This document shows positions 56,332-64,000 of a DNA stretch of 64,000 nt, piece after piece. Below the pieces are notes generated by a model. The model was given only the letters and a program-made list of their open reading frames with translations. It did not search any database and was not told where the DNA came from. The DNA comes from Affinundibacterium flavidum (GTDB lineage Bacteria > Pseudomonadota > Gammaproteobacteria > Burkholderiales > Burkholderiaceae_D), in assembly GCF_014284175.1 (NCBI RefSeq), contig NZ_JACOGA010000008.1:124001-188000 (forward strand), written 5' to 3'. A program made the translations under genes and the position numbers. Every line of letters starts with the position of its first letter. Within the stretch, counting starts at the first letter, position 1.

Positions 56332-56867
56332 CCCCACCCCCCAAATTAATTTGCACCAACCTAAGAGAGAAAGAATCCACAAAAACCTATTTTCGAGTGA
56401 TTTTCACCAGCGTCGAAAATTCAAACAAGGAACAACAAGCGATAAGCAAACGCACTTGATGAGGAAATTTTGGACAGAACGCGGGATTATACCCGAAAGC
56501 CTTTCTAAGGTCTTGTTTCATCAATGATTTACCTCAAAGCCATGCAAACTTCAGGCTACGTCGTCGTTATTCCCTATTTTTTTTGAAGCTTCCCGCTAAC
56601 TTGATTCTGGAACGAATCTTGCATATATCAAATTGCCTAGATTTTTCACTTGGCAATATGTAGTTGCTCTTCAATATAAATAACATCAAGAGTTTTTATT
56701 TAAAAATGAAAAAATAGCTTACTTATTTACTCTTTCAATCTTACTTTGCGAGCTATATTTCTTGGACATAGAACTCTTACTTACGCAGAAATAAACTCAG
56801 CCAAGCGACGATACCTTCCAAGGTTCGCTGCTCTTTTTACTATTCAACTTAATTAGTAGAGGTCACT
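56332..56867. other. Non-coding divergent spacer, 536 bp
   Basis: No gene recognised. An 8-bp perfect inverted repeat ATTTTCGA / TCGAAAAT (56389-56396 and 56413-56420) lies about 60 bp upstream of the Rieske gene start and could be an operator. The half nearer the hydrolase gene is strongly AT-rich (about 56630-56760), and GAGGT precedes that gene's ATG. Confidence 0.4.
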
Positions 56868-57950
56868 ATGCCACACAAAAATGTCGTCTTACTTATTCAT
56901 GGAATGGGAAGTTTTGCGAAAACCTCCGATCAGGCTTTAGGAGAATTTGGGCAATCCTTTATAACTAGCATTAACAAGGGCTTACAACAATTTTCCGGAT
57001 TTAAAGAGAGAAAAATTGAGGATTACGTTGACCTAGTCGAGTTTAACTACAGTGTTTTTTTCGACGAAATGCGCAATAAAATGGCCGAAAAAAGTCAAAC
57101 AATTCAAGCCCGCTTGGCAGCGATCAGCGGTGCTGGCGACATCAGTTCAATGACCGCAACATTGATTGGACTCGATAAAAATTTTGGTTCTGACAAGATG
57201 TTCTACACGCATTGGTTGGACGTCATCTTCTACACAACCCTGCTCGGAAATAGCATACGTGTGAGCCTTGGCAAACAAATTGCGCAACTTGTTCAAAACT
57301 ATGGACAGGACAAAGTACACATCATTGCGCATAGCTTAGGCACTGCGGTGCTACACGACACCTTACATCTTCTATACCGGCCAGAAAGTGACCCAAGCAA
57401 TGTGTTTGAAAATTTAAATATTGGTGAACACAAGCTGAAATCAATCTCGATGATTGCCAATGTTTCCCGAATACTCAATCACTTCAATCATTTGACCTCA
57501 CCATACAGTAGTATCGTCAAACCTGGCATCGCTGGCTGTACGAACAGCTTCCTCAACATCCATCATGAACTCGACCCCTTCACATGGCTATCACGGTTTG
57601 ATCCACCACAGAATGGTTCTTGGATTTCCGAAGTTGACTACGAAAACTGTTATGGAGATATTCAAACGCGCGTTGTGCTTGAACCAAATACGCACTCGTT
57701 TACGGGATACGTTGAGGATCCCTTGGTAACTGTCCCACTACTCTATTTATTGATCGAAGAATTCGATGTTAAACAAAGTGAAATCCTCGCGATCAAACAA
57801 CAATACGCGGAGCACGCCAAAGATGCCGTAAGAGACATCACAGACACCGTATTTAAAGATTTGGTGAAATCCGACATTCAGCATTGGTCAAATTGGCTAG
57901 ATACTGCTAAAGCACTGCAAACAGCTGCGCAGCTGATTCAACATTTATAA
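56868..57950 (+). CDS. Alpha/beta hydrolase (lipase-like), function unknown
   Basis: The 360-aa protein has no signal peptide. The opening NVVLLIHGMGSF gives the oxyanion-hole HGMG (11-14), and IIAHSLGTAV holds the nucleophile elbow GxSxG-type AHSLG (S156). Candidate triad partners are D236 (HHELDPFTW) and H276 (EPNTHSFTGY). The order Ser-Asp-His fits a lipase/esterase fold, and the large insertion between strand 1 and the nucleophile is unusual. GAGGT lies 5 nt before the ATG. It precedes a gene for an exported protein by 11 nt, and the pair probably forms an operon. Substrate unknown. Confidence 0.8.
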   Translation: MPHKNVVLLIHGMGSFAKTSDQALGEFGQSFITSINKGLQQFSGFKERKIEDYVDLVEFNYSVFFDEMRNKMAEKSQTIQARLAAISGAGDISSMTATLIGLDKNFGSDKMFYTHWLDVIFYTTLLGNSIRVSLGKQIAQLVQNYGQDKVHIIAHSLGTAVLHDTLHLLYRPESDPSNVFENLNIGEHKLKSISMIANVSRILNHFNHLTSPYSSIVKPGIAGCTNSFLNIHHELDPFTWLSRFDPPQNGSWISEVDYENCYGDIQTRVVLEPNTHSFTGYVEDPLVTVPLLYLLIEEFDVKQSEILAIKQQYAEHAKDAVRDITDTVFKDLVKSDIQHWSNWLDTAKALQTAAQLIQHL

Positions 57951-57961
57951 AGAAGGCACAC

Positions 57962-59095
57962 ATGATGACCCAAGCACCAAATTCAATTTGGCGAAATACT
58001 GCCATACTCATCGCCACACTTCTCTTTAGCATTACCTGCGCCGCCCAACAGATGAACGTTACAGCGAATCAGGTGGAACAACAAGTAGCCGCAATTCAAA
58101 AGCAATGTCAGTCAAATCAATATGTGGCTTCGTCAACCTACTTTGCAGCACTACGAGAAGAGGCAGTGGCACTCGATAAAAAAGTTTGCACACAACTAAA
58201 TCAAGCGAATACAAGAGATACCCAAGCACTGTCTGCTGCGTTCTCTGACTTTGGTCAGAAGGCGCGCCGAACGCTAGAAAGTACTTTTTCGAATACTAGC
58301 TTGGCAGAAAAAGTGAACCGCCAAGCGGCATACTTTGAAGGTGAAATGCAAGATCGCACAGCCTATTATTTTCTGCAATTAGAACGCCCTAAAAAATTAT
58401 CTACATTCTCAAGTGTGGGCATAGGAAAATCTGCGTTTCGGTTTTCCAATTTTTCAGAAGTGGTTCAAGTTACAGAGTCGGATGAAGCAACTTGCCGTGA
58501 AAAAACTGAACTCAAGCAAGAATGCAGCACGCTTTTGAAAGATTTCAGCGACGCCATTGCCCCATACCAATTCACACTCGTCAAACTAAGTGCAGGACTG
58601 GTGATTCAGCATTTAGATGATGTTGAAAAAGAATGGAATGATTATTGGAAGAATGCCCGCGCACTAAGCTTTCTCGATTTGGCATGGACCAGCTTCATTG
58701 AACACGGATCTAGCACCAAGGCTAGTAGTTTAACAGGACCGCCAGCACGTCAATGGTTCGTCTTGCATCCCAATATTGTATTCGAGCATGTATCTGGGGC
58801 ACCGGCAGGACAAAGAACTAAAGAAGCATTAAGTGTCGAATGGCTTGGTGTCAATTTTTGGAAGAAAAATGATGGTCGAATACCTTTAGGTTTAAGCCTC
58901 ACTAGTTTGTATTCTGACCGTGCTGACGTCAAATCCATTGGACATGGCCTTACTTTGTATGTGGATAACAAATATGCCTTGGGAGTAACTCGTCGTGATG
59001 GCAAGACAGGAATATTTTTCTCGGTCGATTTATTAAAGGCTTTTGACAATTCAAAAGAGAAAGCCTTACAGCTTAAGAATTCACTCGGTCAGTAA
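57962..59095 (+). CDS. Exported protein of unknown function
   Basis: I do not recognise this 377-aa protein. A signal peptide is clear (IWRNTAILIATLLFSITCAAQ). The mature part is helical for about 130 residues (with cysteines in QKQCQSNQ and KKVCTQLN), followed by a mixed region with CREKTELKQECSTLL. The C-terminal third looks strand-rich (WFVLHPNIVFEHV, ALSVEWLGVNFW, GLTLYVDNKYALGVTRRDG). AAGG precedes the ATG. It follows the hydrolase gene by 11 nt, so the two probably act together, with this one in the periplasm. The C-terminal strands could form a propeller or barrel; that is a guess. Confidence 0.7.
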   Translation: MMTQAPNSIWRNTAILIATLLFSITCAAQQMNVTANQVEQQVAAIQKQCQSNQYVASSTYFAALREEAVALDKKVCTQLNQANTRDTQALSAAFSDFGQKARRTLESTFSNTSLAEKVNRQAAYFEGEMQDRTAYYFLQLERPKKLSTFSSVGIGKSAFRFSNFSEVVQVTESDEATCREKTELKQECSTLLKDFSDAIAPYQFTLVKLSAGLVIQHLDDVEKEWNDYWKNARALSFLDLAWTSFIEHGSSTKASSLTGPPARQWFVLHPNIVFEHVSGAPAGQRTKEALSVEWLGVNFWKKNDGRIPLGLSLTSLYSDRADVKSIGHGLTLYVDNKYALGVTRRDGKTGIFFSVDLLKAFDNSKEKALQLKNSLGQ

Positions 59096-59206
59096 GGATT
59101 TTTTGCTCACTCCATTTTGATGACTAAACAAATGTAGGTAAATGAACGTCTTTGGACACGATCACATCAACTTGCATACCGCATGTCCTTGATCATATAT
59201 CAATAA

Positions 59207-59242
59207 AAAAGCGCTGCTCCCAGTTTCGGTTGCAGCGCTTTT
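59207..59242. terminator. Bidirectional terminator
   Basis: AAAAGCGCTGC (59207-59217) pairs perfectly with GCAGCGCTTTT (59232-59242) over a 14-nt loop, between the convergent exported-protein and response-regulator genes. Confidence 0.9.
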
Positions 59243-59258
59243 CAATTTCGCAAAAAAA

Positions 59259-60134
59259 TTAAGCTTTAGCTATATCGCGTGCACTAGGCAAGAATTTAGC
59301 GATGGTGGCCAGCAAATCATCCTCTGAAACTGGCTTACTTAAGAAAGAATCACAACCTGACCAATTCGCACGCAACTTATCGATAATCGAAGACTTACTA
59401 GTCAACATCACCACTGCTGAAGATTTAGTTTTTTGATTCGATTTGATGCGCTTACACACTTCATAGCCATCGATTCCAGGCATCATGATGTCGAGAAAAA
59501 TGCAGTTATACGGCTTATCATTGGCTTTTGCGCTAGCTTTTTCGATCGCCTGCTCGCCAGTTTCGGCAAAATCAACATCGAACTGGAACGGCGATAACTT
59601 GATACGCATAAATGCACGGACAGTTGCACTGTCATCAACGACCAGCACAGTTTCGCGCACAGGTGTTTCAACTGGCGTTGGTGCGACACTGATTTTTTGA
59701 TCACTAGAGCGTCGCATAGTCGCGCCGTCCCAATCATTATTGACGGCGGCACGCGTGCTGCGCTCACGCAAAGCACGTTGCATTTCCTGATCAAGATTTT
59801 CAAACAAACGCATCCAATGGATCGGTTTGGCGACAAAAGGCCAAGGCGTTTCTACTGGGGTTCTACCGATGACTACAGCTGGCGAGTGTGCATTTGGCAC
59901 GCCAATATTTCTGCGTGCAAGTTCTTCTAGCGCTTCAGGATTATCGGCGTTAATTAAATAAATATCGGCGCGCGTATCTGATTCATCTGCTTCGACGTAA
60001 CACATCTGACGTCGACTTGTCAGACGGAAAGTGGAACTTAGCATGCTTTTTTCAGCATCTGAAAATCCACGCATTTCTAGAATAAAACGACGGCTGGCTT
60101 CTGGAGCAGCCACCATGGAAGTGGATTGAGTCAT
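59259..60134 (-). CDS. Response regulator with C-terminal receiver domain
   Basis: The 291-aa protein ends in a standard receiver domain (about 160-285): acidic pair DD (167-168), phospho-acceptor D215 (FLDIMMPG), the T of MLTSKS and K267 (LSKPVS). The N-terminal 125 residues form a divergent receiver-like or unknown domain (IYLINADNP, VVIGRTPVETPWPFVAKPI) without phosphorylation residues. A linker follows. There is no DNA-binding or enzymatic output, so it probably signals by protein contact, in the style of PilG/CheY proteins. No kinase is adjacent. Confidence 0.88.
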   Translation of the reverse strand: MTQSTSMVAAPEASRRFILEMRGFSDAEKSMLSSTFRLTSRRQMCYVEADESDTRADIYLINADNPEALEELARRNIGVPNAHSPAVVIGRTPVETPWPFVAKPIHWMRLFENLDQEMQRALRERSTRAAVNNDWDGATMRRSSDQKISVAPTPVETPVRETVLVVDDSATVRAFMRIKLSPFQFDVDFAETGEQAIEKASAKANDKPYNCIFLDIMMPGIDGYEVCKRIKSNQKTKSSAVVMLTSKSSIIDKLRANWSGCDSFLSKPVSEDDLLATIAKFLPSARDIAKA

Positions 60135-60300
60135 TACTTAACCTGGTTTTGTTTTTTGAATATCAGTCTACGGATCATACAATAAAGCGCCCAAAGATAA
60201 GCAAAAAGCCGGGCAATTCTTCAGGATAACAACGCCAATTCAAGGTTCAAGTTCAATTTGAGAAATTTACACAACATGCAACCGCTTTGAATATATTTAT

Positions 60301-60963
60301 TTATTGAAACAGGGCAATAAAATCCCTCACTACCTGTTCAGGTAGTTCCGCGTTATACACACTACTGATCGCAGCCACCATGTCAGCGCCGCGCTCTACC
60401 AATGGGCGCGCTAGCTCAACCGTCATGCCACCTATCACCACTTGCGGCAGATTCAATTCCGCTCGTGCTAACTCCACTATTTCAGGCTTCGTCGTCACGG
60501 GATATTGCTTTACAAGCGATGGATAAAAACCACCAAAGGCCATATAGCTTGCACCTTGAGTTTGCGCCAAGCGTGCCAAGTCTAAGTCACCGTAACAAGA
60601 TGAACCGACGATCTTATCAGGCCCAACTATGGAGCGTGCTTGCGCCACGGAAATATCACTTCCACCAACATGCACACCATCTGCATTCAGTTGCACGCAT
60701 AAATTCACAAAATCATTGATGATGAAAGCTACCGCGTATTTCTTGCATAAACTTTGCAAAGCGCTAGCCTGCGCATAACGCAATTCAATATTGGCGGTCT
60801 TGTGTCGGTACTGCAGCACACGGACTCCGGCTGCGAGCGCGCGCTCGGTGACTTCTAGCAAACGTTGCGTATCATCCCAATTTGGCGTTACCAAATACAG
60901 GCCACGTAACTGCTGTTGCCAATTCTTCGCGGAATCTTTATCGGCATTTTGAACTGCATTCAT
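60301..60963 (-). CDS. thiE: Thiamine-phosphate synthase
   Basis: ThiE joins HMP-PP and the thiazole phosphate to give thiamine phosphate. The 220-aa TIM-barrel protein has QYRHK (substrate-binding), FIINDFVNLCVQLNADGVHVGGSD, the GSSCYGDLDLA segment and FGGFYPS, all in the expected order; the usual VHLGQ.D reads VHVGGSD. Its ATG overlaps the thiD stop (ATGA), so it is translationally coupled and last in the operon. Confidence 0.95.
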   Translation of the reverse strand: MNAVQNADKDSAKNWQQQLRGLYLVTPNWDDTQRLLEVTERALAAGVRVLQYRHKTANIELRYAQASALQSLCKKYAVAFIINDFVNLCVQLNADGVHVGGSDISVAQARSIVGPDKIVGSSCYGDLDLARLAQTQGASYMAFGGFYPSLVKQYPVTTKPEIVELARAELNLPQVVIGGMTVELARPLVERGADMVAAISSVYNAELPEQVVRDFIALFQ

Positions 60964-61835
60964 CTTTTGTCCTTATGTTCGAATCGAGAGGGAATAAATT
61001 GCCCAGGCGCTATTTGGTACGCACTTTCTAGACAAGCTTGAACGTAAGCTTGCGCATTAATTAAACTCGTTTCAGGCGCATGGCCAAGTGCCAATTGCGC
61101 CGCAATCGCTGCAGCTAGAGTGCAGCCACTGCCATGAAATTCACCTTCCTGACGCAGCCAACTCCAAGATTGAGTCGCATGCACTGAACGCGTCTCTGCA
61201 TCCCACGCTATCCAACGATTATGGACTTCACTTCCACTGCCGTGCCCACCTTTCAGCAGGACATCACAGGCAAATTTCTCAGCCAGATAGCGAGCACGCA
61301 ATTCATCCGTCGCGTTTGGTGCGGACTGGCCGTTCTCGGTCATATGCTCACTCAATTGCTCACTAAAATGCTCAGTCAAACGTCCCAACTCCGGCAAATT
61401 CGGCGTAAGCAAACTTGCACATGCTAAGACGGGTTGTACCGCCTGTACGGCATCGTGAATCGCCAGCGCATTACCACGGCCACTACCTAGCACTGTATCG
61501 ACCGCCACAGGCAATCGTGGCGAAAGAACGCGCAAGCGTGCGACACATTCTGCGATGCACTCTGCATTCTCCAAAGAACCAACAATGCCGACCTTAACCG
61601 CAGCTATCGGCACTTGCGCTAACAAGGTCTCAAACTGATCACGCAGTATGTGTGTATCGACCGGATACACGGCACGCACTTGGTTATTGTCTTGCACGGT
61701 CAAGGCCGTAATAATCGTTAAGGCGTGCGCCCCTTGCGCTGTGATCGCTTCAATGTCGGCCTGTATGCCAGCTCCGCCGCTGGGGTCATGCCCGGCAAAC
61801 ACCAGCACACAAGGGCGCGTAATACGTGCAGTCAT
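60960..61835 (-). CDS. thiD: Hydroxymethylpyrimidine / phosphomethylpyrimidine kinase
   Basis: ThiD phosphorylates HMP twice to HMP-PP. From the ATG at 61833-61835 it is 291 aa; the preceding TTG is not needed. Ribokinase-fold motifs are clear: FAGHDPSGGAGIQADIEA near the N-terminus, the VDTVLGSGRG segment, TPNLPELGRL, LLKGGHG and the C-terminal HGSGCTLAAAIAA with the catalytic Cys/anion hole. It overlaps thiG (TGATG) and thiE (ATGA), giving a tightly coupled thiG-thiD-thiE block. Confidence 0.95.
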   Translation of the reverse strand: MTARITRPCVLVFAGHDPSGGAGIQADIEAITAQGAHALTIITALTVQDNNQVRAVYPVDTHILRDQFETLLAQVPIAAVKVGIVGSLENAECIAECVARLRVLSPRLPVAVDTVLGSGRGNALAIHDAVQAVQPVLACASLLTPNLPELGRLTEHFSEQLSEHMTENGQSAPNATDELRARYLAEKFACDVLLKGGHGSGSEVHNRWIAWDAETRSVHATQSWSWLRQEGEFHGSGCTLAAAIAAQLALGHAPETSLINAQAYVQACLESAYQIAPGQFIPSRFEHKDKR

Positions 61836-62629
61836 CAAGCCACACGCCCTGCCATCGGTGACGACGGTGATGCGGCGAATTTTCGTGGGATGCGCCCAGC
61901 CAGATAAGCTTCGCGCCCCGCTTCAACTGCAAGACCCATAGCACGTGCCATACGAATAGGATCGCGCGCTCCGGCAATTGCAGTATTCATCAACACACCA
62001 TCACAACCAAGCTCCATCGCAATTGCTGCGTCGGATGCAGTACCAACTCCGGCATCGACGATGATGGGGACATTCGCCTGTTCGATAATCAGTGAAAGAT
62101 TCCATGGATTCAAAATGCCCATACCGGAACCGATCAAGGATGCAAGTGGCATCACGGCGACACATCCGATATCTTCCAACATACGCGCTTGGATAGGATC
62201 ATCGCTGCAATACACCATGACATCGAAACCGTCTTTGACCAAGACTTTCGCAGCCTCCAAAGTCTCAGGCATATTCGGGAAAAGCGTTTTTTCGTCACCC
62301 AAAACTTCGAGCTTGCACAGCTTATGACCACCGAGTAATTCGCGGCCTAATTGCAAAGTGTAGATCGCATCTTTCGCGTTATAGCAACCCGCGGTGTTGG
62401 GCAGGATAGTGTATTTCGACATCGGGACGACATCGAGCAAGCTCGGTGCGTTAGGATCTTGACCAATGTTCACACGGCGGATCGCTACTGTGATGATTTC
62501 CGCGCCACTTGCCTCGGTGGCTAACTTGGTTTGGTCTAAGTCTTTGTATTTGCCACTGCCGACCAAGAGGCGTGATTTGTAGGTTTTGCCTGCTATTGTC
62601 AGGCTGTTTGGTTTTTCGTTCGTTGTCAT
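61835..62629 (-). CDS. thiG: Thiazole synthase
   Basis: ThiG builds the thiazole phosphate from DXP, dehydroglycine and ThiS-thiocarboxylate. The 264-aa protein has [10 protein letters not shown] and VAIRRVNIG at the N-terminus, [14 protein letters not shown], the [11 protein letters not shown] segment with its conserved Lys (Schiff base region), and [30 protein letters not shown] lies 6 nt before the ATG. It is separated from thiS by the DUF559 gene and an inverted-repeat element, so upstream readthrough must cross them. Confidence 0.95.
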   Translation of the reverse strand: MTTNEKPNSLTIAGKTYKSRLLVGSGKYKDLDQTKLATEASGAEIITVAIRRVNIGQDPNAPSLLDVVPMSKYTILPNTAGCYNAKDAIYTLQLGRELLGGHKLCKLEVLGDEKTLFPNMPETLEAAKVLVKDGFDVMVYCSDDPIQARMLEDIGCVAVMPLASLIGSGMGILNPWNLSLIIEQANVPIIVDAGVGTASDAAIAMELGCDGVLMNTAIAGARDPIRMARAMGLAVEAGREAYLAGRIPRKFAASPSSPMAGRVA

Positions 62630-62665
62630 TTTTTGTCCTAATTACTTTTCTCATTTATCTGTCTA

Positions 62666-62785
62666 AAACCCATCCCCACCCTAGCCCTCCCCTTGAAGGG
62701 GAGGGAACGTTCCGGTTCTAATAATTATCTTTGCCGATGAATACTCCTTCCCCTTCAAGGGGAAGGTTGGGATGGGGATGGGTTT
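62666..62785. repeat. 120-bp inverted-repeat element inside the thi operon
   Basis: Two 40-bp arms (62666-62705 and 62746-62785) are inverted copies matching at 35 of 40 positions. Each arm also contains its own near-perfect palindrome built on CCCCTTGAAGGGG. The arms begin AAACCCATCCCC on their outer ends. The element lies between the DUF559 and thiG genes and overlaps the in-frame extension of DUF559. Such Pro-Ser-rich repeat ends commonly sit next to DUF559 genes in other bacteria (family knowledge). Confidence 0.8.
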
Positions 62786-62859
62786 CTGTTCAACGCCATC
62801 TTCCTCAATTCAATTTGCCGATAAACCTCTTCCAACACATTTTCAAGTTCCGCTGTCAC

Positions 62860-63150
62860 TTAATTATTCCAAAATCGCAGAACGAGATAACCCGCGTCAT
62901 TCAAACACTTCGTCCTATACTCGTCGTAATTCTGCGCTTCTAAATGTTGCGAGCCGTCTAACTCAACAACCAACTTCAATTCAAGACATACAAAACCCAA
63001 AACAAAGTTCAAGAATGGATGTTGCCTACGAAATTTGAAACCCAATTGTTCACAACGCAAACGAGACCACAGTAATCGCTCGACATCTGTCATTTGCTTG
63101 CGTAACCCGCGAGCATGTTCAACATCTTTTAAATTAGGCAAGTTGCGCAC
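62860..63150 (-). CDS. DUF559 endonuclease-like protein, C-terminally truncated
   Basis: The 96-aa product belongs to DUF559, a Vsr/restriction-endonuclease-like fold family: LRKQMTDVERLLWSRLR, FKFRRQHPF, LELKLVVELDGSQH (acidic residues that could bind metal) and VLRFWNN. Family members usually continue with a segment like DVL.N.EGVLE.I; here a TAA (62860-62862) follows WNN, and the next codons read VTAELENVLEEVYRQIEL in the same frame to a TGA at 62755-62757. So it appears cut by about 34 residues through a nonsense change. A GTG start lies 5 nt after the thiS stop, with ThiS Gly codons acting as Shine-Dalgarno. Confidence 0.85.
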   Translation of the reverse strand: MRNLPNLKDVEHARGLRKQMTDVERLLWSRLRCEQLGFKFRRQHPFLNFVLGFVCLELKLVVELDGSQHLEAQNYDEYRTKCLNDAGYLVLRFWNN

Positions 63151-63155
63151 GAGAT

Positions 63156-63368
63156 CTACCCACCACCAATCGCCCGCACCACATCCACCTGATCACCCGC
63201 TTGCAACGTATGTTGCTGCCACATAGCGCGACGTATCACTTGACGATTAACAGCAACAGCAATCGCCTGATTACCTAATTGCAGTTCAGTAATCAGACTA
63301 TGTAAATCGGTGGCTGAAGACAAAACACGTGGCTCGCCATTCAGCTGAATTTTCATCACAATTTCCAT
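63156..63368 (-). CDS. thiS: Sulfur carrier protein ThiS
   Basis: ThiS carries sulfur as a C-terminal thiocarboxylate for thiazole synthesis. The 70-aa ubiquitin-like protein starts at the ATG at 63366-63368 (AGGTG about 6 nt upstream, inside the thiC stop region) and has MKIQLNGEPR, the AVAVNRQVI segment and the essential C-terminal Gly-Gly (ends AIGGG). It follows thiC by 8 nt. In many Burkholderiales thiO lies between thiC and thiS; here it does not. Confidence 0.94.
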   Translation of the reverse strand: MEIVMKIQLNGEPRVLSSATDLHSLITELQLGNQAIAVAVNRQVIRRAMWQQHTLQAGDQVDVVRAIGGG

Positions 63369-63376
63369 CGCAGCAC

Positions 63377-64000
<624 letters not shown>

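Noticed and set aside
61835..63376. TPP riboswitch within the thi operon
   Set aside because: No thi-box sequence was recognised in the visible spacers; it would be expected upstream of thiC, outside the window.

Overview
The window reads as a chromosomal stretch of a betaproteobacterium, most likely Burkholderiales and close to Oxalobacteraceae such as Undibacterium. This is an inference from gene content (yggS-proC next to pilT-pilU, OxyR, UbiA, a DUF3422 protein, a YjgN-M48 pair, a slt-GST-cca operon and a thiC-S-G-D-E operon) and from the moderate base composition. I saw no rRNA, tRNA, CRISPR array, phage or transposase gene. The DNA is mostly housekeeping genes with small accessory patches and several short palindromic repeat elements.

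Region by region. 1-13.6 kb: a secreted PilJ-type sensor fragment, cca, a GST, a soluble lytic transglycosylase, 5-formyl-THF cyclo-ligase, an SRAP (YedK) protein, an M16 protease, a tiny Cys-containing ORF, a metallophosphoesterase and a YjgN/M48 membrane pair. 13.6-27.9 kb: a DMT exporter, a cytoplasmic TPR-like histidine kinase, TcdA, a hemerythrin, PdxH, an MsrA homologue lacking its catalytic cysteine, an XRE regulator, a lysine acetyltransferase/deacetylase pair (PatZ + HDAC), DUF3422, PpiB and a GNAT enzyme. 28-35 kb: an ABC permease fused to an M1 aminopeptidase with its ATPase, divergent from a LytS/LytTR two-component pair. 35-42 kb: OxyR, UbiA, the DUF883/YqjE/YqjK-like envelope-stress cluster, a TMEM175-type channel and an NHL-propeller lipoprotein.

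42-56 kb: a RIO kinase, ProC, YggS, the type IV pilus retraction ATPases PilT and PilU, glutathione peroxidase, an HExxH protein, a PglL/Wzy-type ligase, an RCC1-propeller lipoprotein, a DUF4124 protein, a ZIP transporter that seems to lack a standard start codon, a sulfurtransferase, a second DMT exporter and a Rieske oxygenase. 56-60 kb: a two-gene accessory unit (lipase-like hydrolase plus exported protein of unknown function) and a response regulator. 60-64 kb: the thiamine operon thiC-thiS-[DUF559]-thiG-thiD-thiE on the minus strand. A DUF559 gene and a 120-bp inverted-repeat element sit inside this operon, and thiO is absent between thiC and thiS.

The observations most worth a second look are the MsrA-like protein with Arg for its catalytic Cys, the DUF559 gene with its in-frame stop and palindromic repeat inside the thi operon, the acetyltransferase/deacetylase operon, the ABC-M1 fusion with LytS/LytTR, the unknown hydrolase/exported-protein pair, a 135-bp structured element at about 55.0 kb, and recurrent 10-12-bp tandem arrays in intergenic spacers. 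I did not find an unmistakable new defence or mobile system.
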